From Psychrobacter sp. P2G3 (lineage in GTDB: Bacteria; Pseudomonadota; Gammaproteobacteria; Pseudomonadales; Moraxellaceae), in contig NZ_CP012529.1 of assembly GCF_001593285.1 (NCBI RefSeq), forward strand, positions 2,418,001-2,482,000: a DNA stretch of 64,000 bases. The letters are read 5' to 3'. The position numbers and the translations under genes were made by a program. A model generated the notes under the pieces. That model had not been told where the DNA came from, searched no databases, and saw only the letters and a list, made by a program, of their open reading frames with translations. Position 1 is the first letter of the stretch. Each line of letters opens with the position of its first letter. Positions 1 to 8,819 of this stretch are shown here, one piece after another.

Positions 1-696
1 ATTAGTACTCATGTCTTTGTCATAAGCAACACCAGCAGTAAAGCCCGTACCTGGATCAAACATTAATGAAGCACCAAAGCCACTATCGCGATCATCGCTA
101 TCAGTTACAAAAGCTTCATCAGCACTGTACTGTAGTGCAAGCTCTAGCGGTAAGCCACTATACTTAGGCGCAATCCACACGATTGAATTATTGATACGCT
201 TACCATCAGTCAAGGTTAGCGCTTCACTAAGTGTGCCTCCATCACTAAGAGAGCTTGAGCCGATATTATCCCAATAACCTTCATTGACGGTTACGTTGTT
301 AATATAATCAGAGACTGAATAATTGCGACCAAAGCGAAATTGCCCATAGTCTTTATTCTTTAAACCAAGATATGTGTCACGGCTTTTAAAACCAATGTTG
401 CTGCTACCACTGTCATCAATTTTGATACCGTATTCTAATTGATAAATGACATCAGTATTGGCCGTTATCGCCTCAGATCCTTTAAATCCTAGGCGTGAAG
501 AATGCGAGCTGACTTGTACTGAACTGTTATCCTCATTGACATTGATAGCGTCGTTGGGGATATCCATAGACTGGCGATTAAGTTCAGCATCGACATAATT
601 AGTGGTCACGAATGCTTTGCCGTAAACGGTTGGTGTGGCCTGAACGGTAGAAACTGATAGCATTGTAATTGCTGAGGCTAAAAGTAGTTTTTTCAA
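1..696 (-). CDS. General outer-membrane porin, partial (cut by window start)
   Basis: The first 232 codons of a gram-negative porin run off the left edge without a stop. The reading frame begins with TTG (694-696), reads LKKLLLASAITMLSVSTVQA as a signal peptide, then TPTVYGKAFVTTNYVD, and contains the porin-type stretches SRLGFKGSEAITANTDVIYQ and GQFRFGRNY. No ATG fits this start: the same position in the neighbouring porin is ATG, and a GGAG ribosome-binding site sits at the same distance in both genes. The protein is closely similar to the porin at 969-2144 over its whole visible length, so the two are tandem paralogues. It should form a beta-barrel for passive diffusion of small hydrophilic solutes; specificity cannot be told. 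Confidence 0.9.
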   Translation of the reverse strand, partial: MKKLLLASAITMLSVSTVQATPTVYGKAFVTTNYVDAELNRQSMDIPNDAINVNEDNSSVQVSSHSSRLGFKGSEAITANTDVIYQLEYGIKIDDSGSSNIGFKSRDTYLGLKNKDYGQFRFGRNYSVSDYINNVTVNEGYWDNIGSSSLSDGGTLSEALTLTDGKRINNSIVWIAPKYSGLPLELALQYSADEAFVTDSDDRDSGFGASLMFDPGTGFTAGVAYDKDMSTN

Positions 697-913
697 AGGG
701 TATCTCCACTTTACGATTTGAGTGATAAATTGGCTAAGATTGGCTGGGAAATATAATGGTGTCGTTACAGCCATACTATATAACGAGCTATTAAAACTGT
801 TCAGACCCTAAAGTAGCAAATTCATATTACCGTAAGATGAAAAAATCCAAATTTACACAACTGTAATTATTGAGACAACTGCCATACTAGTCTAGACCTT
901 CCTGTTTTTATCA

Positions 914-946
914 CAAAAAAACCCACCCCGAAGGATGAGTTTTTTA
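914..946 (-). terminator. Rho-independent terminator of the second porin
   Basis: On the minus strand, about 22 nt after the porin stop codon, an imperfect stem with a TTCG loop is followed by seven T residues. It separates the two tandem porin genes, so they are likely separate transcripts. Confidence 0.75.
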
Positions 947-968
947 GATTCAAGTTCTAATGTTTAAA

Positions 969-2144
969 TTAGAATTTATATTCTAGACCGCCACCGATAG
1001 CGAATACATCAAGATCAGTACTACTATCATTGTCTTCAGCTGAGTTGTTACCAACATAAGCATGGGCAATCATGTTGTCTTTATACATGTATTTACCACC
1101 TAGAACAACTTGATCTGAGTCGCGGTTGTCAATACCAGCTAGGTTTTTAGTACCGTTATACTGTAGATATACAGCAGCTGGGCGAGCAAAGTTGGTTAGA
1201 CCCATTTCAGCACTTACAACCAAACCTTTTTCTTTTTCAGAGCCAGCAAAGTCAAAATCAGCTACTTGATACATTGCACCTAGAGTAACTGGCGCTGCCA
1301 TGTACTTACCTAAATCGACAGTTGCACTACCACGGATAAGTTCACCACCGCTGGTACGAGTAAGGTTTTCGCCACCAATAAGAACTTCCTCATCGGTAAT
1401 AGCGTCAACAACAGTAGTGCCACCGATAATAATAGGGTTACCATCAGCATTAACAACATTTCTAGTAGAAGAAAGGCTCATATCTTTTTCATAAGCAATA
1501 CCAGCAGTGAAGCCAGCACCTTGATCAAACATCAATGAAGCACCAAAACCGCTGTTGCGATCATCGTTGTCAGATACAAAAGATTCATCAGCACCATACT
1601 GTAGAGCAAGCTCTAATGGTAGGTTATTATATTTAGGTGCTTTCCATACGATTGAGTTGTTAACACGGCCACCATCAGCCATAGTTACAGCATCAAGAAC
1701 ACTACCATCCATATCAAGATTGCTAACGCCCAAGTTATCCCAGAAGCCTTCAGTAACGGTTACGTTATTGATGTAATCAGTAACTGAATAGTTACGACCG
1801 AAACGGAACTGACCGTAGTTTTTGTTATCTAGACCAAGGTAAGTATCACGGCTTCTAAAACCAATATTGTCACTACCACTGTCATCGATGTTGATGCCAT
1901 ACTCTAACTGATAGATAACATCAGTGTTAGCAGTCATTGCTTCAGAGCCTTTAAAGCCTAAACGTGAAATATTTGAGTTGACTTGTACAGAATCATTATT
2001 TACGTCGTTGTCTGTACCAGCGCCATCACGTTCAACGTCAACATAGTCGGCAGTTACGAATGCTTTACCATACAGAGTCGGCGCTGCATTTGCTGCAGAT
2101 ACAGATAGGGCAGCAACTGCTGTAGCTAAAAGTAGTTTTTTCAT
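969..2144 (-). CDS. General outer-membrane porin (gram-negative porin family)
   Basis: 391 residues. Residues 1-20 form a classic signal peptide ending in SAANA before APTLYGKAFVTADY. The body has alternating hydrophobic/polar beta-strand character, a GQFRFGRNYSVTDY segment typical of OmpC/PorB-like porins, and ends in LEYKF with a C-terminal Phe, the recognition signal for Bam-mediated insertion. The start is ATG with GGAG 9-10 nt upstream. It is a tandem paralogue of the truncated gene at 1-696, with its own terminator between. An insertion around residues 230-265 (rich in Ile, Val, Gly and Thr) looks like an extracellular loop. Solute specificity is not evident. Confidence 0.93.
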   Translation of the reverse strand: MKKLLLATAVAALSVSAANAAPTLYGKAFVTADYVDVERDGAGTDNDVNNDSVQVNSNISRLGFKGSEAMTANTDVIYQLEYGINIDDSGSDNIGFRSRDTYLGLDNKNYGQFRFGRNYSVTDYINNVTVTEGFWDNLGVSNLDMDGSVLDAVTMADGGRVNNSIVWKAPKYNNLPLELALQYGADESFVSDNDDRNSGFGASLMFDQGAGFTAGIAYEKDMSLSSTRNVVNADGNPIIIGGTTVVDAITDEEVLIGGENLTRTSGGELIRGSATVDLGKYMAAPVTLGAMYQVADFDFAGSEKEKGLVVSAEMGLTNFARPAAVYLQYNGTKNLAGIDNRDSDQVVLGGKYMYKDNMIAHAYVGNNSAEDNDSSTDLDVFAIGGGLEYKF

Positions 2145-2283
2145 GGGGGTATCTCCACTTTACAATTTTAGTAATAAGCTAGCTATTATTAGCTGGTGCT
2201 CATAATGGTATCGTCACAAATCCTCAAAGATATAATGTGTAACTGGCTACCGAGATTAGTCAGGAACAAGTGTGGCGAATTTC

Positions 2284-2304
2284 TATTACCGTAAGATAAA
2301 AAAA
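2284..2304 (-). promoter_or_regulatory. Conserved upstream element of the tandem porins
   Basis: The plus-strand sequence TATTACCGTAAGATAAAAAA lies about 140 bp upstream of the porin start, and a near copy (TATTACCGTAAGATGAAAAA, 825-846) lies about 130 bp upstream of the first porin. Surrounding sequence is poorly conserved, so this block may be a retained regulator-binding or leader element. Function is inferred only. Confidence 0.4.
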
Positions 2305-2526
2305 CCATGACTTACATGAATGGGACCGAAAAAGTAACTGCCATGTAAACTTAGGTCTTTATTGCTCTAGTGTGTAACATCCGTTACCAAACTCATACTT
2401 CGAGTACAAGCATAACAACTTTGACATAATTTGCAACATCTTTTTTAGCGTTTAATGACAGATTTTAAAAAAAATCAAAGTGAGATTAAATACGACAAAT
2501 ATTCATTAATCTAAATTTAAAAGCAT

Positions 2527-2562
2527 AAAAAACGCCACTAGCCGTTGAAACGACTAGTGGCG
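2527..2562 (-). terminator. Strong rho-independent terminator downstream of glcB
   Basis: A perfect 9-bp stem CGCCACTAG/CTAGTGGCG (2533-2541 with 2554-2562) has an inner CGTT/AACG extension and is followed on the minus strand by six T residues. It lies about 160 nt past the malate synthase stop. The remaining 2305-2526 interval holds only AT-rich sequence that I cannot assign. Confidence 0.8.
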
Positions 2563-2720
2563 CTACTTATGAAGATAATTAGTAAAACTACTTACTCAGA
2601 GCTAATTATTGAGGCTCACTAGCTAAAGAAACCTAAATAAATATTTTTAAATTAAGCGTATTTTGATAAATATTGTTTCATTATTGAAGCAATAAAGCTT
2701 CATTTCTCTATTTAGTTGAG

Positions 2721-4919
2721 TTATGCGCCAGCTTTTAGGTCAAGACGTGCTTGATGCAATAATGGCTCAGTATAGCCATTAGGCTGCTCACAACCTTTAA
2801 ATACCAAGTCACATGCTGCCTTGAATGCGTACGAATGTTCAAAGTCAGTAGCCATCGGCTGATAATCAGCATCGCCAGCATTTTGCTCATCGACGACTTT
2901 TGCCATACGCTTCATCGCATCCATCACCTGTTGCTCACTGACTACGTTATGGTGTAACCAGTTGGCGATATGTTGACTTGAGATACGTAGAGTCGCGCGG
3001 TCTTCCATTAGGCCGACATCATTAATATCCGGTACTTTAGAGCAGCCAACACCTTGGTTTACCCAGCGTACAACGTAGCCTAAGATGCCCTGAGCGTTAT
3101 TCTCAAGCTCTTGCTGCTTTTCTTCGTCTGTCCAGTTGGTGTCTTTGGCTAATGGAATGGTCAAAATATCATCTAAACTTGCACGTTTGCGTGACTTTAG
3201 ACTGTCTTGTACCTCAGCGACGTTCACTTGATGATAATGCATACTGTGTAAGGTTGCGCCTGTCGGTGATGGTACCCATGCTGTATTGGCGCCCGATTGT
3301 GGATGAGCTGCCTTAGTGTCCATCATCTCTTTCATCTCATCAGGCTTTGCCCACATACCTTTACCGATTTGAGCATGACCTTGTAGACCAGTCTCTAGAC
3401 CGATATCAACGTTCCATTGCTCATATGCAGGTTGCCATGCTTGTGACTTCATATCACCTTTACGCACGAATGGTCCTGCATTCATACTGGTATGCATCTC
3501 ATCACCAGTACGATCTAAGAAGCCTGTATTAATAAAGATAACGCGCTCTTTAGCTTGACGAATGGCTTCTTTGAGGTTGACCGTCATACGGCGCTCCTCA
3601 TCCATGATACCGATTTTGAGAGTGTTACGATCTAAGCCTAATAAGTCTTCTGAAGCATTGAATAAGTCATTAGCAAACTTCACTTCTTCAGGACCATGCA
3701 TTTTTGGCTTGACGATATACATTGAGCCCTTGCGGGAGTTTGATAGCTCGTTCCTACCTTTGATGTCATTTAAGGATAGTAACGGTGTAATTAAGCCATC
3801 CATTAATCCTTCAAAAATTTCTTCTTGACCATTGCCCAAATCGACCAAGATTGCAGGATTTTGCATCAAGTGACCGACATTACGGATTAATAATAATGAG
3901 CGACCTGGCAATATAAGCTTACCGCCTTCTGGTGTGGTGTATTCACGATCTGGGTTTTGTTTCCGAGTACGGGTCTTGCCACCTTTTTCAAAAGTCTCTT
4001 GCAAGTCGCCATTCATAAGACCGAGCCAATTGCGATAGACCTCGACTTTTTCTTCTGCATCTACGGCAGCGATAGAATCTTCACAATCTTGAATAGCGGT
4101 AATCGCTGATTCAAGCAATACATCTTTGATATTGGCTGGGTCATCTTTACCAACTGGATTATTAGCATCGATTTGGATTTCAGCATGTAAATTATTATTC
4201 TTTAACAAAATACCAGTAGGACTATCTACCTCGCCAACATAACCGACAAACTTAGCTGGATCTTGCAGCTGCGTGCTGCTATCACCTTGAGCAATCTCAA
4301 GCTTACCATCCACTACTTTAAAGCCAGTAACATCATTATATGAGCCTGATGCTAGCGCAAAGCTATCATCTAGGAATTTTTTGGCATAAGCGACGACGGC
4401 AGCGCCGCGAGTAGGATTATAACCACCTGTCGCTTCTTGACCATTCTCATCGCTAATGACATCAGTACCATATAAGGCATCATACAGGCTGCCCCAGCGT
4501 GCGTTAGTAGCATTGAGCGCATAGCGAGCATTTCGTACAGGTACTACCAACTGTGGCCCTGCGATATGAGCAATCTCGTCATCAACGTTTTCTGTACTTA
4601 CTTTAAAATCATCGCCTTCTGGTAATAGGTAACCAATCTCTTGTAAGAATGTCTTATAGGCAGGATAATCAATTTCGCCATCTTTGGCAGGGTTATCTAA
4701 ATGCCATTGATCAATCTGACCTTGGATTTTGTCACGTTTGGCTAGCAGGGCTTTGTTACGCGGAATAAACTCCTTGACCACCTTTTCAAAACCTGACCAA
4801 TAACTATCCGAATCAACGCCAACTTTAGGTAGCACTTCATTTTCAATAAAGTCATACATCTGCTGGTCAATTGCAAGAATGCCTTTTTGGATACGATTAG
4901 GGTGAGAAGTCTGGCTCAT
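2721..4919 (-). CDS. glcB: Malate synthase G
   Basis: 732 residues, close to the usual ~725 for isoform G. It condenses glyoxylate with acetyl-CoA to malate in the cytosol. Visible family hallmarks are [14 protein letters not shown] near the N-terminus, [10 protein letters not shown], the catalytic-arginine segment [34 protein letters not shown] and HQVNVAEVQ. The start ATG has AAGGACA upstream. It is monocistronic, with a terminator downstream and a long non-coding region upstream. No isocitrate lyase or glycolate oxidase gene is adjacent, but the AllA ureidoglycolate lyase at 54.9 kb in this window produces glyoxylate, a plausible substrate source alongside the glyoxylate shunt. Confidence 0.97.
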   Translation of the reverse strand: MSQTSHPNRIQKGILAIDQQMYDFIENEVLPKVGVDSDSYWSGFEKVVKEFIPRNKALLAKRDKIQGQIDQWHLDNPAKDGEIDYPAYKTFLQEIGYLLPEGDDFKVSTENVDDEIAHIAGPQLVVPVRNARYALNATNARWGSLYDALYGTDVISDENGQEATGGYNPTRGAAVVAYAKKFLDDSFALASGSYNDVTGFKVVDGKLEIAQGDSSTQLQDPAKFVGYVGEVDSPTGILLKNNNLHAEIQIDANNPVGKDDPANIKDVLLESAITAIQDCEDSIAAVDAEEKVEVYRNWLGLMNGDLQETFEKGGKTRTRKQNPDREYTTPEGGKLILPGRSLLLIRNVGHLMQNPAILVDLGNGQEEIFEGLMDGLITPLLSLNDIKGRNELSNSRKGSMYIVKPKMHGPEEVKFANDLFNASEDLLGLDRNTLKIGIMDEERRMTVNLKEAIRQAKERVIFINTGFLDRTGDEMHTSMNAGPFVRKGDMKSQAWQPAYEQWNVDIGLETGLQGHAQIGKGMWAKPDEMKEMMDTKAAHPQSGANTAWVPSPTGATLHSMHYHQVNVAEVQDSLKSRKRASLDDILTIPLAKDTNWTDEEKQQELENNAQGILGYVVRWVNQGVGCSKVPDINDVGLMEDRATLRISSQHIANWLHHNVVSEQQVMDAMKRMAKVVDEQNAGDADYQPMATDFEHSYAFKAACDLVFKGCEQPNGYTEPLLHQARLDLKAGA

Positions 4920-5609
4920 AGTAGTGTCCTTATCTGTTCATGATGGAAGTCAATAATGATTTATTATAGTAACTGGTGAAATTGAGATATGTTTAGCACT
5001 TTGCATTCAGTCTAAATGTGAATACGATGTTAAGCGAAGTTGATAAAGCCGAATACAACCCATCTTAACTAGCAATCTAGTAATTTTTTAATAGTTAAGA
5101 TGAGGTTATCTATATAGTGGCTATATTATCTTTTGTTTCAAAATATCATTAATCGTTAGTATGCTGACATGCATCTGGTAGAGAGCTACACGTCTTTAGC
5201 TTATCAGTTAACAATTAATAGTAAGACAAAATAGCTTAGAAGCAAAATATCATCCTACTATCAAATAATAAAATAAACAACAAAAAGGCATTTAGTAAAT
5301 AAATAACGGGGTTGTATAAAAATGATACTGTATAAGGCACAAGCCCTAAGCATCATAACTAATGTTAGTTGAAGAGATGACTTGAGGGTAAGTATAAACT
5401 GTAAGTAATCATTACAGAGTGAAGCAATGCTTAAATGTTATATATCTTGGTAGCCTTCAACTGTTTATAGTATTCTGTGATTATTCATCTCGTAACAGCC
5501 TACTGTTATACTACTCACTACTTATAACAATGAGCTAAACCGCCTACTTTTGTATTTTTTAGCCGCTTTCACTGACCACTACTTCCTTTTAATACAGATA
5601 TATCAGACT
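4920..5609. other. 690-bp non-coding region between divergent glcB and miaE
   Basis: No convincing ORF on either strand. It is AT-rich and presumably holds both promoters. A perfect 10-bp inverted repeat, CATCTTAACT (5061-5070) and AGTTAAGATG (5093-5102), flanks a 22-nt loop; there is no following T run, so it could be an operator or RNA hairpin rather than a terminator. Nothing else is recognisable. Confidence 0.4.
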
Positions 5610-6344
5610 ATGAATAATCATAATATAAGCCATAAGCCAGCAGTAGAGAATTTAATAGACAATCTATCAAACAGCATAAAAGATAATGACTTGCAGAATG
5701 AAGACAGTACCGATATCACACAATTGCGAGCACCTATAAAGGTAGACTTATCCCCTATCTATGCGTTCTTAGGTAGTCGAACTACACAAGCTTGGGTAGA
5801 TGCTGCTATTGCGAACTTGCCATTGATTATTCAAGACCATGCCAACTGCGAAAAAAAAGCAGCGGGCACTGCGATGAATCTAATATTCCGTTATGAGTTT
5901 TCTTACGACTTACAGCGTAAGTTAGCCCAACTGATACGTGAGGAAATGCTGCACTACGAGCAAGTGCTGGGTATCATGAATGATCGCGGTCAAGACTGGA
6001 AATATCTAAGTGCCGGTCGTTATGCCAAGGGCATGCTAAGACACAAACGCACCTACGAGCCAGCAGCGATGGTAGATGTCTTGATAATTGGAGCATTTAT
6101 TGAAGCACGTTCATGCGAACGCTTTGCCGCACTTGCTGAGGTAATCGATGATGAACGCTTGGCAAAATACTATCGATACTTGCTCAAGTCAGAAAGCCGC
6201 CATTTTGAGGATTATTTGGCACTGGCGCAATCATTGTCTGACGATAATATTGATGAACGAGTCGCCTTCTTTAAAGAAGTGGAAGCAGAATTAATATCTA
6301 GTCCAGATACTGAGCTACGTTTTCATAGCGGTACACCTGCTTAA
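5610..6344 (+). CDS. miaE: tRNA-(ms2io6A37) hydroxylase
   Basis: 244 residues from the ATG at 5610; a TTG 60 nt upstream in the same frame would add residues that do not fit the family. MiaE is a non-haem diiron monooxygenase that hydroxylates the isopentenyl group of ms2i6A at position 37 of tRNAs reading UNN codons. Family signatures seen: TTQAWVDAAIANLPLIIQDH, ANCEKKAAGTAMNLIFRYEF, REEMLHYEQV (ExxH iron ligands), YEPAAMVDVLIIGAFIEARS and KSESRHFEDYL (second ExxH). The N-terminal ~45 residues are Asn/Asp-rich and probably disordered. It stands alone and is convergent with the small-protein run that follows. Confidence 0.93.
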   Translation: MNNHNISHKPAVENLIDNLSNSIKDNDLQNEDSTDITQLRAPIKVDLSPIYAFLGSRTTQAWVDAAIANLPLIIQDHANCEKKAAGTAMNLIFRYEFSYDLQRKLAQLIREEMLHYEQVLGIMNDRGQDWKYLSAGRYAKGMLRHKRTYEPAAMVDVLIIGAFIEARSCERFAALAEVIDDERLAKYYRYLLKSESRHFEDYLALAQSLSDDNIDERVAFFKEVEAELISSPDTELRFHSGTPA

Positions 6345-6384
6345 AAAATCCTTAGAATACTAACTGGTACAAATATGAAAAAAT

Positions 6385-6424
6385 GTTGTAGCCGATTGGA
6401 GTATTTGGCTCAATCAGTTACAAC
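6385..6424 (-). terminator. Long stem-loop terminating the small-protein run
   Basis: A 16-bp imperfect stem (GTTGTAGCCGATTGGAG paired with CTCAATCAGTTACAAC) is followed on the minus strand by ATTTTTTCAT. It lies 35 nt past the stop of the 78-residue protein and 40 nt past miaE, so it may serve both directions. Confidence 0.7.
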
Positions 6425-6459
6425 ATCTTCTTAATTGTGCCTTATATAAAGGTATTTAA

Positions 6460-6696
6460 TTATTTATCATCTTCCATTAGTGGACTGTCATACTGCTTGC
6501 TACCTTTAGCAACATTATGCGGATCATGATCGGCACTTTTGCGCTCAGCAGCAGCAGGATTCACTTTTTGCAAAGCATCATCTGGGACGATGCCATTATT
6601 ATCGTCTGCATCCTTTAACTCATACTCTTTGTCTACTTCACGTTCTTTATCCAGTTCATGTCCTTCATTAATATTGCTATCTTTTGAGATACTCAT
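6460..6696 (-). CDS. Small highly charged hypothetical protein (78 aa)
   Basis: I do not recognise a family. The protein has no hydrophobic segment, no Cys and no Trp, is dominated by Asp, Glu, Lys, Asn and Ser, and is very likely disordered. Phrases such as ELDKEREVDKEYELKDADDN and AAAERKSADHDPHNVAKGSK are visible. The start ATG is preceded by AAGGA (AATAAGGAACGCTA), a good ribosome-binding site, which argues it is a real gene. It is the last of four similar small genes on the minus strand (7783 to 6460). A stress-related or hydrophilin-like role is only a guess. Confidence 0.7.
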   Translation of the reverse strand: MSISKDSNINEGHELDKEREVDKEYELKDADDNNGIVPDDALQKVNPAAAERKSADHDPHNVAKGSKQYDSPLMEDDK

Positions 6697-6800
6697 TAGC
6701 GTTCCTTATTACGATAATTACCAGACAAATCAAATAAAAACCATTTTATACAAGATGAATGAAGAGAATAGACAACTGCTATCCCCACCATCTTTAAACT

Positions 6801-7199
6801 TTAATCTTTTTCATCCGGATTTAAAGTACGTGTTTGTGCATTATCAATATTGGCATATCGATTCATATCAGTAATACCTTCACTTTTAGGTGCTTCACTA
6901 CGCACAGTATCTTCGTTAATATTTTCGTCAAAAGCATTGCCTTCTTGGTCACGGCGGTCAGGCTGACGTGCTGGATTGTCACCGTCATTAACATGCTCAG
7001 AACCGACTATCCCTTCTTCAAAGGTATCAGTACCCTTATTAACAGTAGTATTGGTTTCGACTTCATGACGACTATCGTGAAATTCCTCTTCGCGAGTCAT
7101 TGCTGTTTTTTCTGCTAACGATTTGCTATCAACATCATTATTATCTAAGCTACTATCCATAATAGGAGTCTTGGTGAGCGCGGGATCTTTAGTTTCCAT
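6801..7199 (-). CDS. Small highly charged hypothetical protein (132 aa)
   Basis: No recognised domain. It is rich in Asp, Glu, Asn, Thr and Arg, with no membrane segment or Cys; composition predicts disorder. It contains DNPARQPDRRDQEGNAFDEN and ends NIDNAQTRTLNPDEKD. The start ATG at 7199 is preceded by AAGGACA. It is the third gene in a minus-strand run whose intergenic gaps are 40-105 bp, probably one operon. Segments around SEGITDMNRYANIDNA suggest short conserved motifs rather than random sequence, but function is unknown. Confidence 0.72.
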   Translation of the reverse strand: METKDPALTKTPIMDSSLDNNDVDSKSLAEKTAMTREEEFHDSRHEVETNTTVNKGTDTFEEGIVGSEHVNDGDNPARQPDRRDQEGNAFDENINEDTVRSEAPKSEGITDMNRYANIDNAQTRTLNPDEKD

Positions 7200-7281
7200 T
7201 AGATTGTCCTTGTTGCCGTATATTATTTAAAGTGTCTTGTTTAGGGTGTTTTGACGTTTGTTATAGCACCAGCATCAAAAG

Positions 7282-7572
7282 CTATTCATTGCCTTTTTGA
7301 CTAAGATCGTAGGCATTTAAATCGCCAACATTTTTACCACCTGCTGGCAAATCTTCTTCTTTACGTGGATCAGAATATATCTCATCAGTCTCTTGAGAGT
7401 CTTCTATCGGTCCGTCTATTTCTGGCTCGTGCTTACGCCCCGCATAGCTCCCTTTAGGGTTTGGTCGATGCGACACTGTCGGATCATTGACCGAGAGCTT
7501 TTTATCATGTCGTTCACGACTGATATCTTTGTCATCCATGTCTTTATTGTTAGTGTCTTTGTAGGTTGTCAT
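7282..7572 (-). CDS. Small highly charged hypothetical protein (96 aa)
   Basis: I chose the ATG at 7572 because GGGAG lies 5-9 nt upstream; a longer frame starting at 7599 would place that ribosome-binding site inside the gene. The product begins MTTYKDTNNKDMDDKDISRE and is strongly hydrophilic, with Asp, Lys, Glu, Asn, Pro and Gly dominating. A short motif VSHRPNPKGSYAGRKHEPEI is basic and Pro/Gly-rich; the C-terminal part (DLPAGGKNVGDLNAYDLSQK) is more ordered in appearance. No family recognised. Second gene of the small-protein run. Confidence 0.7.
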   Translation of the reverse strand: MTTYKDTNNKDMDDKDISRERHDKKLSVNDPTVSHRPNPKGSYAGRKHEPEIDGPIEDSQETDEIYSDPRKEEDLPAGGKNVGDLNAYDLSQKGNE

Positions 7573-7612
7573 AGCGTCTCCCTCGCTGGTATTGCCCAAT
7601 TTAATTACTTAC

Positions 7613-7783
7613 CTATTTATCAGTACGGACTTCTTCGTCAATAAAAGGTGTCGCCTGCTCTTTAGTCAACTCTTCTGGCATGTTGACTTGCTTAGTCTCT
7701 TTTAGATTGTTCTCAATTTGTTCAACACTGGCATTTTCTGCTGCTTGTTTAATATCTGAAGTATCATTTTTGCTAGTACTCAT
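7613..7783 (-). CDS. Tiny charged hypothetical protein (56 aa)
   Basis: The minus-strand frame from ATG (7781-7783) to TAG (7613-7615) encodes 56 residues beginning MSTSKNDTSDIKQAAENASV and ending FIDEEVRTDK. AGAGGC lies upstream as a possible ribosome-binding site. Residues 10-32 could form an amphipathic helix (IKQAAENASVEQIENNLKET). Composition matches the three following genes, which begin 41 bp downstream, so it is probably the first gene of that operon. No family recognised. Confidence 0.6.
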   Translation of the reverse strand: MSTSKNDTSDIKQAAENASVEQIENNLKETKQVNMPEELTKEQATPFIDEEVRTDK

Positions 7784-8102
7784 TAGAAAGCCTCTACTAT
7801 TATTTATGTTTATAAATGAATTTTTTATCTGCTAATTTTAAATGAATCTTACTTATACCAGTATCAATTATAGGTAGATAATGAGCTTCTTCACTAGTGT
7901 ACTGCAGTATCAATATGTGAATAAATGTGATGTTAAAGGACAGTTTGTAATCCACTATATTAAGCCAGCAGATTATCGAGAGCATGACATTTCTGTATTT
8001 TCTTGCATCGTTTGGCATAACTCACGACACGCTGTAGCAAAATTTGCTACCATGTATTTTTAGATTTTAAGACTTACGGTTTATTATTTAGGTAATCAGA
8101 TT
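7784..8102. other. Non-coding region between divergent small-protein run and DUF2058 gene
   Basis: About 320 bp. Frames of 60-72 residues exist on both strands but overlap each other, lack ribosome-binding sites and have no recognisable content. The region presumably carries the two divergent promoters; I see no clear operator. Confidence 0.4.
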
Positions 8103-8636
8103 ATGGCCAAAAATGCCCTACAAGCTCAACTCTTAAAAGCGGGATTGGTTGATAGCAAAAAAGCCAAGCAATTAAGTAAACAGTCTCAGCATGCCAAACG
8201 TACTGGCGATCCATCAACTGTTGAAGCTAAACAAGCCCTAGCAGAAGCCCAAGCCAAAAAAGTAGAAAAGGATCAAAAGCTTAATCAGGAAAAACAGCAA
8301 ATCTTAGAACAGAAAATGTTAAATGCTAATATCATCCAAATGATTAAACAACATCAGATTAAAGATATACAGGGTGATGTAAGCTACCAGTTTGTTGATC
8401 AATCTAAAGTGAAAAAAATTCATATCACTCAAAAACTATATGACCAAATAGTGGCTGGTCATGTGGTTATTGCACGACTGGAAGAGGGTTATGCTCTACT
8501 TCCTCGTCCCTTAGCAGATCGTATCGATGCTAAATTAGAAGGGTTTATGGTGGTGTCTAACGATAAATCAGATGTTGAGCTAGCAGATGACGACCCTTAT
8601 GCAGCCTATGTGATTCCAGACGATCTGATGTGGTAG
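8103..8636 (+). CDS. DUF2058 family protein (YaiL-like)
   Basis: 177 residues. The N-terminus MAKNALQAQLLKAGLVDSKK followed by a Lys/Gln/Ala-rich coiled coil (about residues 20-75), then a compact domain with GDVSYQFVDQSKVKKIHIT and a closing GYALLPRPLADRIDAKLEGF, matches the DUF2058/YaiL family, described as nucleoprotein or polynucleotide-associated. Its exact biochemical role is unknown. It ends in an acidic tail (DDPYAAYVIPDDLMW), as family members do. It is monocistronic, with a strong terminator directly after it. Confidence 0.88.
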   Translation: MAKNALQAQLLKAGLVDSKKAKQLSKQSQHAKRTGDPSTVEAKQALAEAQAKKVEKDQKLNQEKQQILEQKMLNANIIQMIKQHQIKDIQGDVSYQFVDQSKVKKIHITQKLYDQIVAGHVVIARLEEGYALLPRPLADRIDAKLEGFMVVSNDKSDVELADDDPYAAYVIPDDLMW

Positions 8637-8646
8637 TCATTAAACT

Positions 8647-8688
8647 AAAAACCCTTCATAGAATTAAGTAATCTACGAAGGGTTTTTT
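8647..8688. terminator. Bidirectional terminator between DUF2058 gene and ppk
   Basis: AAAAACCCTTC pairs with GAAGGGTTTTTT, with an inner TAGA/TCTA extension, just after the DUF2058 stop. T runs exist on both strands, so it can serve the plus-strand gene and ppk from the minus strand. Confidence 0.85.
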
Positions 8689-8694
8689 AGTACT

Positions 8695-8754
8695 GAGCTT
8701 TTACTAAATGAGCTTTTACTAAATGAGCTTTTACTAAATGAGCTTTTACTAAAT
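8695..8754. repeat. Four perfect 15-bp tandem repeats
   Basis: The unit GAGCTTTTACTAAAT occurs four times without a mismatch, immediately after the terminator between the convergent DUF2058 gene and ppk. It lies outside any coding sequence. Copy number is likely variable by slippage. Confidence 0.95.
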
Positions 8755-8819
8755 ATGTTGCTCTATATCCAGTTCAAAATAAAGGATATGCTAATCGATG
8801 ACAGCCTCTAAGATTATTG

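Noticed and set aside
5550..5609. Upstream start for miaE
   Set aside because: A TTG start with no ribosome-binding site; residues added do not resemble MiaE, and ATG 5610 is adequate.
6539..6874. 111-codon plus frame over the small-protein run
   Set aside because: Antisense shadow of two small genes, which have clearly better start signals on the minus strand.
7800..8018. 72-codon minus frame and the 60-codon plus frame over the same DNA
   Set aside because: They overlap each other, lack ribosome-binding sites, and have no charged composition like the genuine small genes nearby.
8695..8754. CRISPR-like array
   Set aside because: The 15-bp units are directly adjacent with no spacers, and no cas genes lie nearby, so this is an ordinary tandem repeat.
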